NCBI RefSeq assembly: GCF_001039355.2 | Contig: NW_019775410.1 | Coordinates: 300,341-329,479 of the forward strand | Length of the DNA stretch: 29,139 nucleotides | Reading direction: 5' to 3' | From: Lingula anatina | Taxonomy: Eukaryota; Brachiopoda; Lingulata; Lingulida; Lingulidae | Shown: positions 1-12,101 of the stretch, piece after piece | How the letters are laid out: each line of letters begins with the position of its first letter | How positions within the stretch are numbered: the first letter of the stretch is position 1 | Program-made: the position numbers and the translations under genes | The notes under the pieces: model-generated | Database searches by the model: none | Told to the model about the DNA's origin: nothing | The model's input: the letters and a program-made list of their open reading frames with translations, nothing else

Positions 1-179
1 ATTCTCACCTATCTACTACCTCCCTCTTTCCCTCCCTGTATTTTCATCTATCTACTATCCCCTTTCTCACCTGTCTACAAAATCTCCCTTTCTGTCCCTG
101 TATTCTCACCTGTCCACTAGCTCCCACTTTCTCTCTATGTATTCTCACCTGTCTACTACCTCCCCCTTTCTCTCTCTGG
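1..179. repeat. Pyrimidine-rich minisatellite, ~39-bp unit
   Basis: A degenerate tandem array at the left window edge. Units begin with attctcacct(a/g)tctacta and end with a C/T-rich run (ctttctctctctgt). The cleanest units start at 1, 102 and 141 and are 39 bp apart or long; the middle is more diverged. It lies downstream of CUL3 exon 3, presumably in the next CUL3 intron, and probably continues to the left of the window. Confidence 0.7.
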
Positions 180-534
180 CCACCATCTCTAGCAGTGTCT
201 GTCGCAGATGATCTCGAATCACTGGACAGCGTACCACTTGGTCACGGAAGATTATTAACCCAAGATTGTAGACATTGTCAACTCCATTTTGTTGCACATA
301 AACTCTGTCCTGTAAGGTATTATAATTTTCATGACCAATGTAAGAAAAACCACAGTGCTGCTTTTGATTTAAGAGTCAAATTAGTTATAACTATTTTTTT
401 TACCAGACATGCTTTTTCCCATAAATCAATATTAAATTATTCAAAATTATTTTGTTCAATTTTCATAGCAGAATAGGTATATTAAAACTGATAGTAGGCG
501 ATCTTTTTAATGCAATCAAAAAGTGATTTTTGAC
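180..534. other. Probable CUL3 intron 3, no exon seen
   Basis: I searched the minus strand for the next cullin-3 exon (the DRVYV... part of the cullin repeat) and did not find it. A 93-codon plus-strand ORF lies here, but it has no recognisable domain and low-complexity composition, so I treat it as chance. The next CUL3 exon must be to the left of the window. Confidence 0.5.
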
Positions 535-597
535 ACCATAAACATGGGGATATCTCTGATCATAACCATAGAGGTCTGGTGGTCATTACAAACTTAC

Positions 598-2006
<1,409 letters not shown>

Positions 2007-2470
2007 CTTGAGGTACGTTTATATTCAATCCCTAAAAAATTTGAGTCGATTTTGTCCGACTCGGAGAGGATAACGTTTGGCCACCCCGCACGATTTCCCT
2101 AGGGTTCCACGTGAGATTTTGTCTATAATCAAATCTCATGCAAGAAGCAGATATGAACGCTAAGCAATGATCTCCAAAGGATGACCCGATCCTCTTCAGA
2201 GTAACAAAATGGTTAAGTTATTTAGTCGTATTTCTCCTCATCTTCTTCTTTCGTCTTACACCGTGTCACATACCTTCTCCCTTGTGCTTGCGCGAAATAT
2301 CGAGTTTCAAATATCAAATAGTATGACGAAGTCAAACATAATAGAGAGTCAGAATATTCATTGCATAAAGTTGAAAATGAATAGAAGCATTTTATAGTCT
2401 CGGAATTTGTAACATTAAAAAAAATCAATATAGTTCTCTGCTGCGTAGTAATTGCTTAAAGGTAGCCATA

Positions 2471-2483
2471 TTCCCAGAATGCA
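2471..2483 (+). promoter_or_regulatory. ZNF143/THAP11-type motif TTCCCAGAATGCA
   Basis: The sequence ttcccagaatgca matches the core of the well-known animal promoter motif ACTACAATTCCCAGAATGC, bound by ZNF143 (Staf) and associated factors. A long exact match next to CRE and ETS motifs makes chance less likely. Confidence 0.55.
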
Positions 2484-2495
2484 AATGGTGAGTCG

Positions 2496-2510
2496 TGACG
2501 TCATCCGGAA
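2496..2510 (+). promoter_or_regulatory. CRE (TGACGTCA) plus ETS-core (CCGGAA)
   Basis: A full palindromic CREB/ATF site TGACGTCA (2496-2503) is followed one base later by CCGGAA (2505-2510), an ETS-family core. The pair is 13 bp right of the ZNF143-like motif. Confidence 0.55.
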
Positions 2511-2736
2511 TTCCCATATGTTCTCAACTGTCACAATGCCTCACTTCTGCGTCAAGACCTGCAGCATAGGTCTAAGGGAAATAGTTTCTAGTTCGTCTCC
2601 CGTGCTTTGTCGTAAAAAAGAGGAAAACAAGTTTATTTCTTTAAATATTTTATACTTTTCGATGTAGTAAACGAATGTGATAATTTTGTCGTTTTGTGGT
2701 CAGGGTGGTTTGTTTCTGTTCAAAACATCTGGGTTG

Positions 2737-2755
2737 ATGGCAGGGAAAATTAAAG
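2737..2755 (+). CDS. Possible first coding exon of an unidentified gene
   Basis: ATG GCA GGG AAA ATT AAA G is followed by an excellent donor, GTAAGT, giving MAGKIK with a phase-1 junction. It sits about 230 bp downstream of the ZNF143/CRE/ETS cluster, where a first exon would be expected. I found no convincing downstream plus-strand exon before the next gene, so the transcript may be non-coding, very small, or not real. The product is unknown. Confidence 0.25.
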
Positions 2756-4560
2756 GTAAGTAGTACGTACACGCCTTGAGTCTGAAAATGCCCAATATGC
2801 TCATTTTTCCATTCATAGGTTGTTGTAAAAACGATTAAACCCCTTTAGTAATTTTTTTCTGGAACATACCTTATCTCCAATGGAACTTGGTGAAGATGGT
2901 GACTGGTTATATTGACTGGTCAATCATTTAAACGCGTTAACTATATAAATCAACCTTCATAATTTTAATAAATGTACAAGTCCAAGTGCAGCGAAGGATA
3001 GATGATTCGCTCTTACGGGAGGGAGAAATAAGTTATCTGCTCCGGTATGGAAATGGACATGAAAAATAACTTCTTAGCTGCCGTCAGCCAAACCCTTTTT
3101 TCTATGAATTGTTTGAACCTTTTTAATATATATATATACCTTGATTATTTTAATTAAAATTGAGAAGTTTTGAAATCTGCAACAAACTTTTAATTTCATG
3201 TTTTGTTTACATCTATGGAAATCACTGTATCGTCTCTTCGCTTTACCTTTCCTTGAGCCCACGGTTATTTATTATAAATTTAAGAATAAATAATAAACCC
3301 AGGATCGTATTTTGAATTCTAATGTATGCTGTATTCTAATGTATAATTTGGGTCTGATTTTAATAGACTCCGACCTCTTAATTCAAATATTTATATCCTA
3401 CATAATGGTGCCATGATACATTAAAAACAGGAGTCATCGCGTTATTTTCCCCAATCCTGAAACTACATGTAGGTGGCTCTTGCATTTCATGACATTGTTT
3501 TATAAAACGCAAGTTCTTTTCCACGAGTTGAAGTTGCCCTTTACGGAAATATTAACAATTATTTCGTGATAATATCATAAGGGACCGTATAATTAAAATG
3601 ATATTATCTGATAGAACAATTCATGAGCTTTCCAAAACATTTTACTTTTTGAAAATCAAGCCAGCCGATCAAAAGTTATTGAATTTACAAGTATGCTAGT
3701 CGGCCACAAAATTTTGAAAAATCTTGTATGCAAGCGTATGCAACAGTGGAAGAGAATTTTCTGAACTTCGATACTTAAACTCTAAAACACGATTCAAACT
3801 TTACAAGCTAGCTGTGGTTGCTGTTTTCGGTTAAATCACCTTCTGTAACCCCCCAGCCGAACGGTTGGTTCATTTTCTGCATGAATATCAGCTTGCGAAT
3901 CAGCTAGAGGGTAAATATAATTACAGCTTTACTAGGTGTGACAGACATTTAAGCCTGTAAAGTTGATAGCAATTTAGTGAGACTCTCCAGGGAGAAAGAT
4001 CAATCCAAGTATCTGTGGGAATGGTCCCAAAAAGACATACTATCAAAAGGTTCATCATTGGACTTCGATTGATATATAAAACTGTCTTACCTCTGATATT
4101 AAAATCTACGAAGACTTGGATACTTTAAGAATTATATTAAAAATTCAAAAGTAGATTTCATGGATATACTTATTACGTTATGTAGTTTTTAGTTTTTTTA
4201 CTAACACAATGTTTTTAATAAATTTATTTTTATTTAAAATTAACTTCATTATTATAATTGTTTTATTTATTTATTTTTACTTTTTAAAAACATTTATTAT
4301 AGTACAATTTATTCTAACTCCTCTAAAAGGTCCATGTGGAAGACAGGTACGTACATTTAACATGTTTTACCCTTTTTAAATAAAATTTTTTATTATTATT
4401 ATTATTATTATTAATGCAGTACTTTCCTCAATAAACACTTGGTCAAAAAGGATGTCCCACTTTTAATTTCATGTGTTTTTACAAACTTTTTTATTTTAGA
4501 TACCATCTCTAACGTGACTTATGTTACAGAAAAAGCTAAAACACCAATGAAGATATTCGT
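2756..4560. other. AT-rich non-coding stretch
   Basis: No gene recognised on either strand. It contains a short AT run near 3127-3138 and long T/A-rich tracts from about 4130 to 4310. A (TTA)n microsatellite lies at 4388-4413. ORFs here are short and low in complexity. Confidence 0.5.
4388..4413. repeat. (TTA)n microsatellite
   Basis: About eight uninterrupted TTA/TAT triplets in an AT-rich region. Confidence 0.9.
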
Positions 4561-4571
4561 ATTTTATACCA

Positions 4572-4577
4572 TTTATT
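4572..4577 (-). terminator. Candidate poly(A) signal AATAAA of the 4949-7215 gene
   Basis: The first AATAAA on the minus strand after the stop codon at 4949, about 370 bases downstream. The intervening 4578-4948 would be the 3' UTR. It includes a moderately GC-rich patch at 4600-4800 with a 64-codon ORF that I do not think is translated. Confidence 0.45.
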
Positions 4578-4948
4578 TAAATTCAAAGTATGCACACCCT
4601 CAAATTTCGGAAATCTGACGTTTCACAGTGATTTTCACATGGGTAAAAATGACCATAACATTAAAAAGACTCCACCAAATGTCACAAAATTCAAACACAA
4701 TTAGCGTCAGCATGTGCTTGTTAAAGGCCACCTGCGCGATGGCGTGTGTGTCGGCAACCTGGGGGGGTTGCAGGTGAACAACCACAACCTCCATAGGTTT
4801 TTTAAGAAAAGATTTTCATATTTATATCTTTATAAAGTATTAACATTTATCTTTCTTCCTGCCCATTAGAAGTCTCTTACATTATCTTCGTTCAGCGCGC
4901 AACCTGATAAATACGTCTGATAAATACGGCTAGAATTTCGAAGAGAGG

Positions 4949-5052
4949 TCACGATGGCGAGGCCTGCGTTGCTATGGACACGTCGTTGGAGAATAAAACC
5001 ATGTTGCTCTGTGCGCAGCTGTGTCTTAGGTCTTTTAATGGTCGATATTCTT
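4949..5052 (-). CDS. Copy A terminal exon
   Basis: It begins after the acceptor tcacttttccag. Joined in phase 1 it encodes EEYRPLKDLRHSCAQSNMVL and about 14 more residues, then TGA. Twelve of the first 20 positions from EY match the terminal exon of the other copy, including RHSC, SN and the final F. Confidence 0.8.
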
Positions 5053-7215
5053 CTGGAAAAGTGAGATATTCTATGTAGACGAAGAGACAGCCTTAACGTC
5101 TAACAGTACATTTGAAACTTAGGATAATTGATGTTGGAAAGAAACAACATGTCATGTATGATAAAAGACTAGCTATTTAAATTTCCAACTGAGTTATTAC
5201 CTTGTCCTTTTTCATCAATAATTGTAAAATTTAGTAATATCTTCAATTTGAAAAAAGGTAAACAGCTATAATAACAACTACGATGTGTATAAATATGTAT
5301 ACTTCTTCTTTTTGTCATCATCATCATCATCATCATCATTTCATATTTATTGCACACCCCAATGCAAAATAATAGATTCTATTCAGTCGAGAGCACTCAC
5401 ACATGGAACTCTGCAAATCTTTCTTCAAGGAAATAAAGAACGACAAGGACAAGCAAAGTTACCTCTTGTGCTCCATGCTCCAAAACTTACATAAAGCTAG
5501 GACATAACAGTCTAATTTCAATGTACCAAAAATCAGGACAGAACGTTTCAAAAACACCTTTATCCGTTTTCTTTATCTAATTTTTAGAGGTCTGTGTTTT
5601 ACTTTGGAACTCATTTTGATTTTATTGTATACCCTTCATTTATCTGTAAAGTTTTAACCTTTTGTTTGCTATGTTTTTATAAACTTATTATTATTATTAT
5701 TTCATTATTTTTTTCTAATTTTATTATTTGTTGATGTAATTGTGCGAAATGAGTGATGCTAGTTTCATTAGACCTTGATTTTTCATTTTGCGAGTAACAA
5801 TGAAAAACAAATCAAGTTGTGAACCTCATACCTACTGCATTATCTTTATGACACGGAATGGTAACTAAGGTTGATAACGTAAAAGCACGCGTGATTGTTA
5901 TTATAAAAAGAAATGTTGCTATAACAACGTCATACTTGAAGTTTCATATTAATATTTTGTTTAGCAGAAATCATTCAGTCGTAAGGTCATAGCTGTGGTG
6001 TAACAACTGTTACGGTATAACATACCAGAATTGTAGAAATTGTTGAAGTTTTCCATGTTGTCCCACTGATGGACCACTACAAACCGCGGGACCCATTGGT
6101 CACCACGAGAGTTAACCGGGGTAGGAGTGACCACCACGGTGGGAGTGCAGCCCACGTCCTCTAGACTCGGCTGCAGCGTCTCCATATACTGATGAAATTT
6201 TGCTGCGTCATGAATCTCTAGGTCGATGAAAAGGAACATCTTTTTCTCTGTAAAATGTTGAAACGGCCAATATGTAGTTTCTGTTTACAATCACAAGGAA
6301 AATATGTCAATACGCTCTTGAACAATTTTGTGTGATTTTTTAGTTCAGCAATGAAGACAATATTTACATGTTGTAAAAGTTGTAAATACCGGCTCTTACG
6401 AAAATAACTGTCCCCGGAACAACTACATAGGCCTACTTAGGCTTACTTAAGAGAACAAAAAGACATTCTATTACCACTGAAAATAGGTCACAGCAACCAA
6501 GCACCATTGCATAAATAGTGGCACAAACCTGAGGGCGGTTCCTTTGCAATCGGCAGTACTACTATTTCTGCACCTTCCAGCCAGTCAGGACTCTGCGCGA
6601 TCGGGTCATTTATCAGCCATTTCTGGGCACGTGCGACGTCCGGAAACCATAGCACGGCTATCACCATGTCACGTTTCCACTTGCCTTCAATTTCATGGAG
6701 CTGAAATGAAGAGATTCCTCCTTCCCTGTTATAAATGTCAGAATTTATCTTTTTTCTTCTTGACCTAGGGACTTAAATTTTACGGTGGACAATTAAAGCA
6801 AGTGAAAGAAAGTATTGAGAACCTGAAATATATGGCGGTCCGGATCACAGCAGTGAATAGCAGCTTGAAATCAATGTTGATGTTTTTTAATTTTGGTAAC
6901 AATTTATGAAACATATAGATCATTCACTGAGGTGCAAATCAACATGACAACTGATAGAATCCAAAACGGTGATTTTAAAGGTCCGTCTTCTTTTTTTTTT
7001 CATTTCTATAAAGCATATTATGCGATACTGCGACTGTAAGAACTGCTGATTTTGAGAGTGCTTTGTTATACCTCTCGTGATATACACGTGATTTCACCAC
7101 CGCATTTCTGGAACATCAGCTTTCCCTCCTCGAGATCCTTTATAAAGTAATCCACGAGGGATGCTTTGTAGGAGATAAACATATATACTCCCCACGGTGT
7201 CTGGCCAATTTGGTT
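4949..7215 (-). CDS. Two-domain dimeric alpha/beta-barrel (DUF1330-like) protein, copy A
   Basis: Four exons join cleanly: 7215-7072 (48 codons, phase 0), 6700-6529 (phase 1 out), 6247-6026 (phase 1 in and out) and 5052-4949 (stop TGA). They give 213 residues plus an unidentified first exon. The first two exons form one beta-alpha-beta, beta-alpha-beta ferredoxin-like unit: GVYMFISY strand, helix, GGEITC strand, VIAVLWFP strand, a helix ending PDWL, and EIVVLPIA strand. The last two form a second unit: MFLFIDLEI, helix, CTPTVVVTP, RFVVVHQW, FNNFYNSEEYRPLKDLR, NMVLF. The (E)EYxPLKxLR ending is typical of DUF1330-type domains. This fold includes small enzymes and dimerisation modules; no catalytic residue can be named and function is unknown. 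It has no signal peptide or membrane segment in the visible part. It is paralogous to the gene at 12010-15173. Confidence 0.75.
5053..6025 (-). other. Intron of copy A
   Basis: 973 bp, AT-rich, with a (TCA)n microsatellite at 5315-5339 and a short (TTA)n run near 5685-5700. Nothing else recognised. Confidence 0.6.
5315..5339. repeat. (TCA)n microsatellite
   Basis: Eight TCA triplets without interruption, inside an intron. Confidence 0.9.
6026..6247 (-). CDS. Copy A exon, start of second domain
   Basis: From acceptor ttttacag|AG to donor TCTG|GTATGT, phase 1 on both sides, 73 whole codons. It encodes MFLFIDLEI through HQWDNMENFNNFYNS. Without splicing the frame would stop at 5961; the good donor and the matching exon in the paralogue argue for splicing. 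Confidence 0.85.
6529..6700 (-). CDS. Copy A exon, second half of first domain
   Basis: From acceptor tcatttcag|CTC to donor TCAG|GTTTGT, 57 codons plus one base. It contains VIAVLWFP, a helix with WLINDPIAQSPDWL and the strand EIVVLPIA. Fourteen of the first 41 residues are identical to the other copy. Confidence 0.85.
6701..7071 (-). other. Intron of copy A (first domain)
   Basis: 371 bp in phase 0 splitting the first domain after its second beta strand. AT-rich with a short poly-T run near 6990-7000. The corresponding intron in the other copy lies at the same codon boundary. Confidence 0.7.
7072..7215 (-). CDS. Copy A exon, first half of first domain
   Basis: From acceptor ttctttag|AAC to donor GAG|GTATAA, 48 codons in phase 0. 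It encodes GVYMFISYKASLVDYF, a helix, and GGEITCISRE. The start codon must lie in an upstream exon; a weak candidate is 7595-7621 (MNVDLIAKQ, phase 0), but its donor GTCGTT is poor. Confidence 0.8.
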
Positions 7216-9621
7216 CTAAAGAAAGAAAAAAATACACGTAAAATATTCTCATTTTGCATTAAGGAAGGAAGCAAATCAATATTGTAAAACCATACAGCAA
7301 GCCTGCGTTCAAAGGGAACGTCTATGCATACGCTGTACGAGTATATAGCCATATATTAAGTATTTGGATTCTACTGTAAGATTGCACAGGGGAATAATTT
7401 CTTCTGTTGTGAAATATGGCATCAAGGCATCTAGCAATTTTTTAACAACAATGAATATTAGATAATAAAACCCATATGCCTCTGTAGCATGTAACATGCC
7501 TCATAGTTAACCCAGAAATGACTGGGCGTTTCTAGTACACATCACTCTGAAAAAATGATTGGATATACTAAAAAATCTCAGTCAAGATAACGACCTGCTT
7601 TGCGATTAGATCGACATTCATCTGCACTCTAATTTGAGCTTTCAGTGCGTTTTCAGCTGTCCTTTGGTAAGGCAGTTTAACAAGTAATCACTACTGACAG
7701 ACCAATGTCAACTTGAAGTGATACAACATGACATGAAGGCAGCACGATTGTGTAGAGGTTGCACTATATCTGTTGCGTTGTAAATATTATGATATACCGG
7801 TAAGTCTTCAGCTTTTATTCACATTGTCGGAGACATCAAATAATTCACAGGCAATTTCCGTAACTTGACGTAATAACTTTTTACTGTAGGCTTAACTCCT
7901 CATAATACGTTAGGTAAAGTGTAAAGAGGCAGAGTAGGCTTGTTTACTATTCTGATTAAGAAGCTATTGATTAGGAAGTTCATGTAGCCATTGTCTTGGT
8001 TAGATACTATAGGGTGTAATATTCAACATATCATCAGAATGTACCTGAGCAAGCAACGAGTGAACATTAAATGATTGAAACTGGTTATCGTTGTCAGTGT
8101 TGGATTTCCTCATAGCGATTTACACGTAACTATTTTGACCACGAACCTGGTATGTAATATTAACGCGTTATCCGAACTAAAAGTTTCCAACGGTGTCCGT
8201 ATAACGAGCCCATTTCTAAATTACATTCATATCTAAAATTTGCGCGGTTCCGGACAACATGTCAGTGAGGGTAAAGAGATTATCAAGGGATCTGTTGATT
8301 ACTGGTTGATAAAGATGTGAAGCGGGGTCCACTCGTTTTTAATTTAGTCAGCTGTCTAAGCTCATTCCATGTAAATCGAAAGTGTTCGATTTTGTTATTT
8401 TATCCTCGTTCTCTTTATGGATCTGTCTCTGCAGTGACGGCTGCTAGGATGGTTTTGATGTGCGACCTTTTGCTGGTAAACCGTTCTGCTTGAATGTATA
8501 TCCGGCCTACACAAATATCCCATCACGCATTGACAGAATTCGAAAGTATCGTCAATAAGATTGCTAATCATCGTGAAATTTCACCAAGAGGCCTCGCTGC
8601 CTGTGTGCATAATCGCATGATTTACCTGATACAATATACTTGGCAACACTTCTCAGTGCACTGGAACTTCAGGGAATTTCCAATAGGAATCACGATGAAT
8701 ATTCGAGTAATTTAAAACAGAAATTTAAAATTCGACGTACATTCGTTTAAACACACGTAGGTTTTGTCAGCATACAGCAATTAACTCTAGGAACCATTAA
8801 ACGAGATAGTGTTTAGATTAGCTCAGGTGTCCGGGAGCGAGAACATCTTGTACTAAGTCTTCCTCTCCTCAATGGCTCTCTGACTCAGTGGGATATATGT
8901 TATAAAACGCACGTTTCATGTTTGCAAATATAGGAGGTCAATTAATGGCGCGAAATATCCCATGACGCTGTGATGAAGTTCAAAACGTTCTTACTGGTTG
9001 CTGCCTATTTCACTTTATCCATACATCCCAAAACTCTACCCGAAAGCGTTGTGTAAATGACGTAAACATATTAATTAATCATTTCCAGCCATTATCCACG
9101 ATTTCGATTTTTCAAACCCCAATTCAATGACTTCAAAGTTGTAAACACTACATTTCATATAATAACAACGCCTTGCAGTTTGTATTGTATAGAGTTTTTT
9201 GGCCAGTGTCCGATAAGATATTCCATTTCAAAGTATATAATGTAAACATTATAAAATGTCATTTAATGCACGACCTAGTAAGATAAGCAAAGGAGATGTA
9301 CTGTATTAGTAAAACAATCATGTACGTTAACAACATACCAATCTGAAATCAGATAAGCAATTTAGACAACCACTGATATATTCAAGCGACCCGGGAAATG
9401 TTTCAGGGGTGAACAAACAATATAAGCCTTATTCGTCTGTCCTAATTTATGGACCTTTATGTCTGAGTATGTCCATGTACGCATTGGAAGGACAGGGGAG
9501 GGGGCGGAAGTGTGAAGTTTGGCAAAGATGAGATCTAGCCTTAACATAATGTTTTTTTATTTTTTAGTTTGATGAGTTTCCATTATTTTCTCACGACCAG
9601 TAAAATATGCACTTGCTTTCC

Positions 9622-9657
9622 GCGCAAAACGAATATGTTGCGCAAAACGAATATGTT
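9622..9657. repeat. Perfect tandem duplication of 18 bp
   Basis: The unit gcgcaaaacgaatatgtt occurs twice in immediate succession with no mismatch, suggesting a recent replication slip. Confidence 0.9.
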
Positions 9658-10065
9658 AATATTAATGCTACAGTCTGTTTCTATATTCTATTGCTATAAT
9701 TCCCTAGGTAAGGATCGAATCCCGACATTGATTTGTGGTACTACTCCCCGTCTTGGGGAGATTGTTATTTGCTGTTTTGACCCACGACACGAGAGCGTGG
9801 GACTTCATACAAGGACTGCAAGGACTACACACAGAGCGGACGATGTCAGCAAGGTGAAACAGCAGCATCTAACACTTAAATAGCATAATTTTACCATCCG
9901 TTTTACCCCAGTAATCATCGCGAGAAACTTCATGTATGTAGTTAAATAACCAAAGCCTACTGTTAGGTTAAAAAATCAATAGTTACGATAAAAGGAAGCA
10001 CTAAGCTTTTACATGGTTGATATACATTCAAGAGCGGAAATGACCGTACTAAATAGTAATGTACC

Positions 10066-10092
10066 GTGTGTGTGTGTGTGTGTGTGTGTGTG
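10066..10092. repeat. (GT)n microsatellite
   Basis: Thirteen and a half perfect GT repeats. Confidence 0.95.
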
Positions 10093-11731
10093 GAAAACTA
10101 GCTACCACCACTTACCGCTGCCATTATCTAACAGTATACGTGATGGATCAGTTGAACCTTATAACTAGTTCGATGTACGTGGATCAAATATGCGGTTATC
10201 TCTATCGTACCATGTTCTTGTATCTCTCAATACATAGACCGCCTCTACTCGACCTCCAGGCAGATGCAATAGAACTTAAATAGGCACTATCTTCACAGCA
10301 CGTCACACGAATGGGAAATCGATTACAGAGCCCCACAAAAGCAATTTATTCTGATCATCATAGCACTCACAGACCTAGTTCTAGGAGCATTAATTCGTTA
10401 CCACTCTACTGTAATACTCTGTGGTTTATGAAATTACTGAAGCTGCTTCAGCATGTCACAACCGTATTTCTCCACTCACCAAGTACGGATTCATGTACAG
10501 CAATATTGGAAGTGACTCCTCCGTCTTAATCTAGTTAGTTCTTTTTTTAAATACGAAATAAAAATTCATTTATTTATTCATTTTATTTCTTATTTATTAA
10601 TTATTCCAATATTCATTATTTTTATATTTAGGTCCAAGTTTTTATAGAGTAAGCGATGACAAATTTATGGTATATACTGTATAAAAAAAACTCCTGCAGG
10701 CGTCATTGTTTACATTTAAGCAAATGTTTTTGTTTTGCTTTGTCACCGCATAGGTAACGTTCTTGCGATATTCTGAAACACTTCTGAAAATAGCTATTGT
10801 CGGTTATATTAACTCAGGGACGAAAATCAAAGGTCAAGTTGGATAATATCTTTTCAGAATATGATAACCGATGTCTTTTTTAAAACCTTTTAATGTTGTT
10901 TTATGAATGAAAAAAAAACAGTATATTGCTTTCTTGTAAAATGAACACATTGACCAGCCCATTTATATATCAAAATTATTTATTGTCATATCAAAGTAGA
11001 GCATGAAAGGAAGAGCATGAGCCAGAAAATACATTGTATGAGTGCACATTCAACAAACTATTGTGAACACATGCATGCATTAATTGTCAACCTTGACATT
11101 ACAACCATAATATAAGATTACATCAAATGTTTATAACATCTTTCTACATGGACAATAACAGACAAACAACAATAAGAGTTTTATATGGAGGGATAAACTC
11201 ATCTACTGGTCTTGAAATTGATTTCATGATATACACACATTATTTCATTAGGGCTTTACGGTTGGTACTCAGAATGAATCTATAATTAAGTTACAATTTC
11301 AATCTTTGAATCAAAAGCGAAAAAACGTATGCCATATTTTGTGTAAAACGCAATGTTGTAATATCTTTACAATGCTGTCATTTCAATCAGATGCGTTGGA
11401 AGTCTAGTGTAGTGGCTGAGTTGAGGAACGACACGACGGAGATGTGAGAGAGATTCGAAAGTGAAGCGGTAAACGAGATGAAACCATATGTTGTCACAAT
11501 CTTGCACTGAGTGCAGTGGGGGTACAATACTACCACTCTGTTAGCCGACTATTTCACATCAGCACAAGTTGTCTCCTACATAATCAGAAATTTAGACCTA
11601 ACTAGAACTGATCCGAAGTAAAGTCTAGAAAAATATATACCGGTGGGTTTTAGGTTTCGCATTTTTTTCCATTTTGAAGGCCGATGGACGGATTAATCTG
11701 ATAATCCAAACATCACAATTAATGAGCGATG

Positions 11732-11737
11732 TTTAAT
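11732..11737 (-). terminator. Candidate poly(A) signal ATTAAA of the 12010-15173 gene
   Basis: The first common poly(A) signal variant on the minus strand after the stop codon at 12010, about 275 bases downstream. A canonical AATAAA exists only much further away, near 10980. Confidence 0.3.
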
Positions 11738-12009
11738 TCAAATAGATATTCGCTCAAAGCTGCTATTCCAGTTACGCTATTTCAGATATGCCATATTGAT
11801 TTTTGAAATTTAAAGTGTATATTATTTCCCTTCGATTGGAGCTGTCCTAAATTTGTCAACTAAGTCATTCGTATAGTCCCGTTTGCTTCCGTGTGATACT
11901 TTAGAATATGGTAAGACTCATTTCCTAAATACCAGGTATAAAAAACTACTCAATTTATCATATTGTATCTTTAAACCGGGTGTGGAATGAAAGGCACACT
12001 TCTTCAGGC

Positions 12010-12101
12010 TTACTTCCGAGGAGAGGTGGGCGTCCCCTCAAATACGACGAAATTGCTCTCAGAACAGCTATGGCGTTTCTCTTTCCACGGCTGGTACTCA
12101 G
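12010..12101 (-). CDS. Copy B terminal exon
   Basis: From acceptor ctcggttag|CT, joined in phase 1: (A)EYQPWKEKRHSCSESNFVVF, then EGTPTSPRK and TAA. It aligns with the terminal exon of the other copy over the whole helix-strand segment. Confidence 0.85.

Larger units (their letters stand above)
2007..2736. promoter_or_regulatory. CUL3 upstream / candidate divergent promoter region
   Basis: The 730 bp upstream of the CUL3 start should contain its 5' UTR and promoter. Near the CUL3 side there is a CACGTG E-box (2109-2114) and a small hairpin (GAGTCG...CGACTC around 2043-2062). Further right, at 2471-2510, ZNF143-like, CRE and ETS-like motifs cluster, as in housekeeping promoters. A plus-strand ATG with a good splice donor follows at 2737, so a bidirectional promoter is plausible. 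Transcription start sites cannot be placed from sequence alone. Confidence 0.45.
7216..12009. other. Spacer between the paralogues; no secure gene
   Basis: 4.8 kb containing the unidentified first exon and promoter of copy A and the 3' UTR of copy B. I scanned both strands: ORFs are short and lack family motifs. Noted items are a perfect 2 x 18-bp duplication (9622-9657), two short GC-rich hairpins near 9750-9805, a (GT)n tract at 10066-10092, and a T/A-rich block at 10540-10640. Confidence 0.45.

Noticed and set aside
4600-4794. 64-codon minus-strand ORF in a GC-richer patch
   Set aside because: It falls between the stop codon (4949) and AATAAA (4572) of copy A, so it is most simply 3' UTR; no domain recognised.
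4952-5068. Plus-strand ATG ORF (MARPALLWTRRWRIK...) across 4953-5063
   Set aside because: It is the antisense of the copy A terminal exon, which has paralogue support.
9711-9725. ggatcgaatcccgac resembles a tRNA B box
   Set aside because: No A box at the right distance and the T-arm stem does not pair, so neither a tRNA gene nor a clear tRNA-derived SINE is supported.
9569-9883. 104-codon plus-strand ORF
   Set aside because: It crosses a fresh 18-bp tandem duplication, has no recognisable domain, and its composition changes abruptly midway.
11367-11506. Exon-like minus-strand block (46 codons) as the terminal exon of copy B
   Set aside because: The block at 12010-12101 matches the terminal exon of copy A in sequence and phase, which this one does not.
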